The translations under genes and the position numbers were made by a program. The notes beneath the pieces are model-generated. The model saw only the letters and a program-made list of their open reading frames with translations, was not told the DNA's origin and ran no database searches. DNA of 64,000 bases from Myxococcota bacterium. Lineage in GTDB: Bacteria > Myxococcota_A > UBA9160 > UBA6930. Within the stretch, counting starts at the first letter, position 1. Each line of letters begins with the position of its first letter. Of the stretch, positions 60,186 through 64,000 are shown piece after piece. The DNA lies in assembly GCA_028285625.1 (NCBI GenBank), contig JANQOX010000005.1:372001-436000 (forward strand), given 5' to 3'.

Positions 60186-61643
60186 ATGCGGTTCTGTACT
60201 CCTCGGCCCGTGCGGCGAGGCCTGGCACGGGGTCTTCTGCTGCTGCTCCCGCTGGCCGGGCGCGCGGAAGCCCTGGTGCCGGAAGACTGCGCCGAGCCCG
60301 CCTCCGAGTGCGCCCTCGCCGAGGCCGCCCGACAGGCGGGCGCCTTCGTCGGTGCCGCGATCTCGAACCCGGAGCTCCCCGCCGAGCGCGCCACGATTCC
60401 GCGCGACTTCAACGGCATCACCGCCGAGAACGCGATGAAGTGGGGATCGCTCGCGCCGGCCGTCGGCCGCTACGACTTCGAGAGGAGCGACGCGATCGCC
60501 GACTTCGCCGTGGCGAACGATCTTCGCTTGCGGGGCCACACCCTGCTCTGGCGCGACCAGCTCCCCGCGGATCTCGAGGCCGTGGTCGAGGCCTCGCCGG
60601 ATCCTGCGTCGAAGCTGCGGCAGCTGATCGAGGAGCATCTCTCGACGGTGGTCCCACGCTATCGCGAGGCCGTGTCGGTCTGGGACGTCGTGAACGAGCC
60701 GCTCGACACCTTCACCGGGGAGCTCGACCGGCAGACCCTATTCGGTCGCACGCTCGGCGAGGCCTATCTCGACGAAGCCTTCCGCCGCGTGCACGAGCTC
60801 GATCCCGATGCGCAGCTCGTCCTGAACGAGTTCTTCTTCGACTACGACCTGGCATCGCCCCTGGGCCAGAAGGCCCGGGGCTTCGTCGACCTGGTCCAGC
60901 GGCTGCTCGATCGAGGCGTTCCGGTCCACGGAGTCGGCGTGCAGGCGCACTTCGGGCTGCCGGCCATCGGCCCGCTCCCCACGCGCGCGCAGTTCGAGGG
61001 CTTCCTGCGCACGCTGGCCGGTATCGGGGTGGCGATCGAGCTGACCGAGCTCGACGTCTCCCTCAAGTGGTTCCTGGGCGAGCCCGATCCGCTTGCGGCG
61101 CAGGCCGACTTCTACGGTGAGATCGTGGGGGCCTGCATGGCCGTGGCCGCGTGCACGGCCGTCACGACCTGGGGCATCGACGACTCGCGAACCTGGCTCG
61201 ACTCGTTTCCGCCCTTCGACCTGGCGGCGCCCCAGGAGCCGCTGCTGTTCGATGGGTCGCTCGAGCCCAAGCCCGCCTACTTTGCGGTGCGGGACGCGCT
61301 TGCGGCGCGCGAGGGGGTCTTCCACGAGCGCGCGGCTCGTCTGGTGACGGCGTTCGACGAGGCGCTGGCGGCCGGAGACCTCAAGGGCCGGGAAGCGCCG
61401 TTGCGTTGGACCCGAAACGCGCTGGGCCGCGCGGGTCTGCGGCTCGCGGGGGGGCACTACCGTGCCGCGTGCGACCGGCTCGATCGCGCCGGTCGTCTGC
61501 TCGGTGACCGGCGGCCCGGGGTGGGCTCGGCGCAGGTCGTCCGCGGCCGAGGCACGGCGGGGCTGGCCGAGCGGGTCCGGGCCCTCGGCGTGGCGCTCGA
61601 CTGTGGCAACCGGCGATTCACCGAAGACGGGGTCGCTCGCTAG
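60186..61643 (+). CDS. GH10 endo-beta-1,4-xylanase-like secreted enzyme
   Basis: The 485-residue protein has an N-terminal signal (RGLARGLLLLLPLAGRAEA). The GH10 barrel shows NGITAENAMKWGSL, LRGHTLLWRDQLP, acid/base Glu171 in WDVVNEPLD, VGVQAHFG, nucleophile Glu288 in IELTELDVS, TTWGIDDSRTWL and EPKPAYFAVRDAL. Most xylanases have WH where this has WR, a change at a substrate-contact position. About 110 residues of charged helical sequence with no recognised fold follow the barrel. ATG 60186 has a GGAGG site. It lies 81 bp after the flavoprotein gene. Confidence 0.9.
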   Translation: MRFCTPRPVRRGLARGLLLLLPLAGRAEALVPEDCAEPASECALAEAARQAGAFVGAAISNPELPAERATIPRDFNGITAENAMKWGSLAPAVGRYDFERSDAIADFAVANDLRLRGHTLLWRDQLPADLEAVVEASPDPASKLRQLIEEHLSTVVPRYREAVSVWDVVNEPLDTFTGELDRQTLFGRTLGEAYLDEAFRRVHELDPDAQLVLNEFFFDYDLASPLGQKARGFVDLVQRLLDRGVPVHGVGVQAHFGLPAIGPLPTRAQFEGFLRTLAGIGVAIELTELDVSLKWFLGEPDPLAAQADFYGEIVGACMAVAACTAVTTWGIDDSRTWLDSFPPFDLAAPQEPLLFDGSLEPKPAYFAVRDALAAREGVFHERAARLVTAFDEALAAGDLKGREAPLRWTRNALGRAGLRLAGGHYRAACDRLDRAGRLLGDRRPGVGSAQVVRGRGTAGLAERVRALGVALDCGNRRFTEDGVAR

Positions 61644-61680
61644 CGAGCGCGATCCCGTCGCCCTTCGGACAGGGCGCGCC

Positions 61681-62919
61681 CTACCGCAGCTGCTCGCCTC
61701 CGCGTCCCTGCTGGATGAGGGGCACGTAGGTTTCGAGCTCGCGCGCGGTGTCGGGGTCGAGGAGGTCGACGCGACGGCCGCGCTCCGCCGAGAGGTACGC
61801 GGCCATGGTGAGCCGCACGATCTCGAAGCCGTAGTTCCAGTCGAGGAGCGGCGGTGTCCCGCTCGTGAAGGCGCGCACCGCATCCTGGTTCTCGTCCACG
61901 TAGCCATACAGGTCGGGCTCGTTCGGCTGGACGGCCAGCAGCCCCTGGCTGGCGGTGGACTTCTCCAGCGCGGTCTCCGCGTCGGCCACGCCCGCGGCGG
62001 CCTCGTCCCCGATGAAGACCTCGAGGGGGGAGCGCAGGCTGTTCGCCTCGAGCGCGTAGCCCGGCCCCAGGCCGTCGAGCAGCAGGCGCAGGCCCTGCTT
62101 GTCGTACATCCATGAGACGGTGAACTGGCCCTTCGACCGCAGCCCGGTCTCGGGATCGCGGTAGGTCACCATGCCGGTGGCGAAGTCCTCGGCCGGGGTC
62201 TTGGCGTAGTCGACGCCGTGGCGCTCGAGCAGCGCGTCGCGGTGGCGGGGCTGTCCCCACTTGAGAAGCCCCACGTCGGCCTGCACCGACTCGGGCACCA
62301 GCCAGTTCGGCGGCTTGCCCGGTGGCGTGAGGGCGAACCACGAGAGCGCGATCGAATGGCAGCCCATGTCGGAGAGCACGCCGCCGCCCTGTTGGGTCGG
62401 GTCCCAGAACCAGGCGTTGTGCGGGCCCGCGTGCTCTTCGCCCGCGCGGGCCAGCACCAGCGGGCCCATGGCGCCGATCACGCCTTCGAGCTGGGCCAGC
62501 GCGGCCGTGACCGACTTCATGTGGATCTGGTTCTCGAAGTACGCCGTCGGCACGCCGATCCGATCGGCCAGCTCGAGCACCTGCCGGGCCTCGGCGACGT
62601 TTCGCGCCAGCGGCTTCTCGCAGACGAGGCCGCGCAGCTCGGCCCCGGCCTCTACCGCGCGGGCCACCTCTTCGAGGGCCGATACGCGCGTGAAGTTCGG
62701 GCCGAAGAAGCAGACCACGTCCACCTCGGCCGCCATGGCCTCGATGCTCGGGTAGATGCGCCCCTCGCCGAGCCCGTGTTCGCGCACGTAGCGCGCGTGG
62801 GCCTCGGGGGGCGTGCGCGAGACCAGGCCGTCCACCGAGACGCCGCGCACCGACTCGAGCGCGCGAAGCTGGAAGCCGGTGATGAATCCGCCTCCGACGA
62901 TGCCGTACCGCAGGGTCAT
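61681..62919 (-). CDS. Gfo/Idh/MocA-family oxidoreductase
   Basis: The 412-residue protein has the NAD(P)-binding start LRYGIVGGGFITGFQLRALE, CEKPLARNVAEARQVLELAD (the EKP motif), and a C-terminal beta-sheet domain with WFWDPTQQGGGVLSDMGCHSI carrying the G-G-x-x-x-D-x-G-x-H catalytic pattern. Members oxidise or reduce sugars and inositols. ATG 62919 is used, as the upstream extension is Arg-rich. It is downstream of a second family member on the same strand; the two may act on one carbohydrate. Confidence 0.9.
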   Translation of the reverse strand: MTLRYGIVGGGFITGFQLRALESVRGVSVDGLVSRTPPEAHARYVREHGLGEGRIYPSIEAMAAEVDVVCFFGPNFTRVSALEEVARAVEAGAELRGLVCEKPLARNVAEARQVLELADRIGVPTAYFENQIHMKSVTAALAQLEGVIGAMGPLVLARAGEEHAGPHNAWFWDPTQQGGGVLSDMGCHSIALSWFALTPPGKPPNWLVPESVQADVGLLKWGQPRHRDALLERHGVDYAKTPAEDFATGMVTYRDPETGLRSKGQFTVSWMYDKQGLRLLLDGLGPGYALEANSLRSPLEVFIGDEAAAGVADAETALEKSTASQGLLAVQPNEPDLYGYVDENQDAVRAFTSGTPPLLDWNYGFEIVRLTMAAYLSAERGRRVDLLDPDTARELETYVPLIQQGRGGEQLR

Positions 62920-62951
62920 GTCAGGCCGTCCCTTCATCGCGCGGGGCCATG

Positions 62952-64000
62952 TCAGCCCGTCCCTTCGTCGCCGAAGTCGTCGTCTGCCAGGCCCGCCGGG
63001 ATCGGCGCGGGACGCGCGCACGACGAGTCGAGCGTCACGTGCGCGCCCGTCTCGGAGGACCGGATCGACGACTCCATGAGTTCGAGTACGTGAAGCGCGA
63101 GGTCGCCGCTGGCCCGATGGGGCCGCCCGTGCCGTTCGGCGAGCATCAGGTCCAATAGCCCCAGCCCGCGGGCCTGCTCGGCGTTCGCGTGCGTGAGCGG
63201 GACGTCCTCGAAGCTGCGCTCGCCCCGGCGAAAGAGCTGCACGCGCCCGCCGAAGGTGTTGGGGTCGGGCACGGCCAACGTGCCCTCGGTGCCCTGGATC
63301 TCGATGCGCCGGTGGCGGCTGCCCTGGACGTCGAAGCTGGTGACCAGGGTGGCCACGGGCCCCGCTGCGAAATCGATGACGCTCGCCACGTGCGTGGGCA
63401 CCTCCACGGGGATGCGCTCGCCGCGGCGAGCCTCGGCGCCGATGGTGCGCTCGTCGTGGGTCCTTCGCGCGGATGCGGTGACGCGGCGAGCGGGCCCCAG
63501 CAGGGTCACCAACGCGGTCAGGTAGTAGGGCCCCATGTCGAACATCGGGCCCGCGCCGCGCTGGTAGAAGATCTCGGGGCCCGGGTGCCAGCCTTCCGGG
63601 CCCGGCGAGTGCATGAACCCCACCGCGGCGACCGGTTCGCCGATGGCGCCGTCGTCGATCAGCTTGCGGCAGGTCTGCAGCCCCGCGCCGAGGAACGTGT
63701 CCGGCGCGCAGCCCAGGCGAACCCCGGCCGCCGTTGCCGCTTCGGCCAACGCGCGGCCCTCCCCGAGGTCGATGCCGAGGGGCTTCTCCGAGTAGACGTG
63801 CTTGCCGGCGTCGATGGCTGCGCGGCTGGTGGCCGTGTGGGCGAGGGGCACCGTGAGGTTCACCACGACGTCGATCGCCGGGTCGGCCAGCAGGGCATCG
63901 ACGGGGAGTGCCCTGGGGATGCCGTGGGCCTTGGCCAGGGCCTCGGCGCGTTCGGGCAGCAGGTCGGCGCAGGCCGCCAGCTCGACGTCGGGCAGTGCGG
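62952..64000 (-). CDS. Gfo/Idh/MocA-family oxidoreductase, 5' end beyond the window
   Basis: The reading frame is open to the end of the window (upstream residues ...LPDVELAACADLLPERAEAL... precede VVNLTVPLAHTATSRAAIDA). The N-terminal GxGxxG segment, about 35-40 residues, is therefore missing. Visible features are VYSEKPLGIDLGEGRALAEA (EKP motif), GAGPMFDMGPYYLTALVTLL (catalytic D-x-G-x-Y/H region) and HVASVIDFAAGPVATL. The last ~40 residues are not conserved. It is co-directional with the other family member, 32 nt upstream of it. Confidence 0.88.
   Translation of the reverse strand, partial: ALPDVELAACADLLPERAEALAKAHGIPRALPVDALLADPAIDVVVNLTVPLAHTATSRAAIDAGKHVYSEKPLGIDLGEGRALAEAATAAGVRLGCAPDTFLGAGLQTCRKLIDDGAIGEPVAAVGFMHSPGPEGWHPGPEIFYQRGAGPMFDMGPYYLTALVTLLGPARRVTASARRTHDERTIGAEARRGERIPVEVPTHVASVIDFAAGPVATLVTSFDVQGSRHRRIEIQGTEGTLAVPDPNTFGGRVQLFRRGERSFEDVPLTHANAEQARGLGLLDLMLAERHGRPHRASGDLALHVLELMESSIRSSETGAHVTLDSSCARPAPIPAGLADDDFGDEGTG

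Overview
This is a 64 kb, GC-rich (clearly above 65% G+C by eye), densely coded bacterial chromosome segment with no rRNA, tRNA, CRISPR array, transposase, integrase or plasmid/phage core gene that I could see. GTG and TTG starts are frequent, many neighbours share 1-4 nt ATGA/GTGA/TTGA stop-start overlaps, and no gap between genes exceeds about 250 bp. The mix of CoA-thioester enzymes, a Rieske oxygenase, a P450, Fe(II)/2-oxoglutarate dioxygenases, a four-subunit 2-oxoacid:ferredoxin oxidoreductase, a deazaflavin-type reductase, DUF3604 and many membrane glycosyltransferase-like proteins fits an uncultivated soil or marine heterotroph of the Myxococcota / former Deltaproteobacteria / Binatota type. 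No taxonomic marker gene is present, so this is only a suggestion.

Layout. 1-13.3 kb is an envelope region: an RND/MMPL exporter end, YceI, a P450, then a coupled run of OafA-type acyltransferase, sulfatase-like lipoprotein and YfhO-like membrane protein. On the opposite strand lie an ArnT-like glycosyltransferase, a small exported protein, a serine-palmitoyltransferase-like PLP enzyme, an AspH/LpxO-type hydroxylase and a second acyltransferase. 13.4-14.5 kb holds a PAP2 phosphatase and an ArsI-type C-As lyase with a near-consensus promoter overlapped by a perfect inverted repeat. 14.5-19.0 kb is a compact minus-strand catabolic operon (TetR, Rieske oxygenase, amidohydrolase, acetoacetate-decarboxylase-like protein, SDR).

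19.1-26.0 kb is the most rearranged part. Two paralogous membrane glycosyltransferase-like genes converge, and the second is bracketed by a 66-bp direct repeat. Next to it is a decayed ABC exporter: a truncated permease, an intact permease and a shredded ATPase joined to a frameshifted DUF222-like/HNH endonuclease gene. 26-31.5 kb carries a UbiB-like kinase, an OmpA-like protein, a membrane protein, a DUF4336 protein and a histidine phosphatase. 31.6-36.9 kb runs DUF3604, PhyH, crotonase, PhyH, S51 peptidase, all on the plus strand.

37.1-41.6 kb is an RND efflux pair behind a potentially structured leader. 41.7-47.6 kb has crotonase, DsbA-like isomerase and VOC genes, then sialidase, cupin and hydroxyacid dehydrogenase, then an acyl-CoA synthetase. 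47.7-51.7 kb is a TetR-led, end-to-end coupled 2-oxoacid:ferredoxin oxidoreductase operon (gamma, ferredoxin, alpha, beta) followed by a Ddn-like reductase. The rest holds a BtrH-like protein with a hexapeptide acyltransferase, an acyl-CoA ligase, a TauD dioxygenase with a SnoaL-like protein, another membrane glycosyltransferase, a Tat-exported spermidine-dehydrogenase-like flavoprotein, a GH10 xylanase and two Gfo/Idh/MocA oxidoreductases, the last running off the window.
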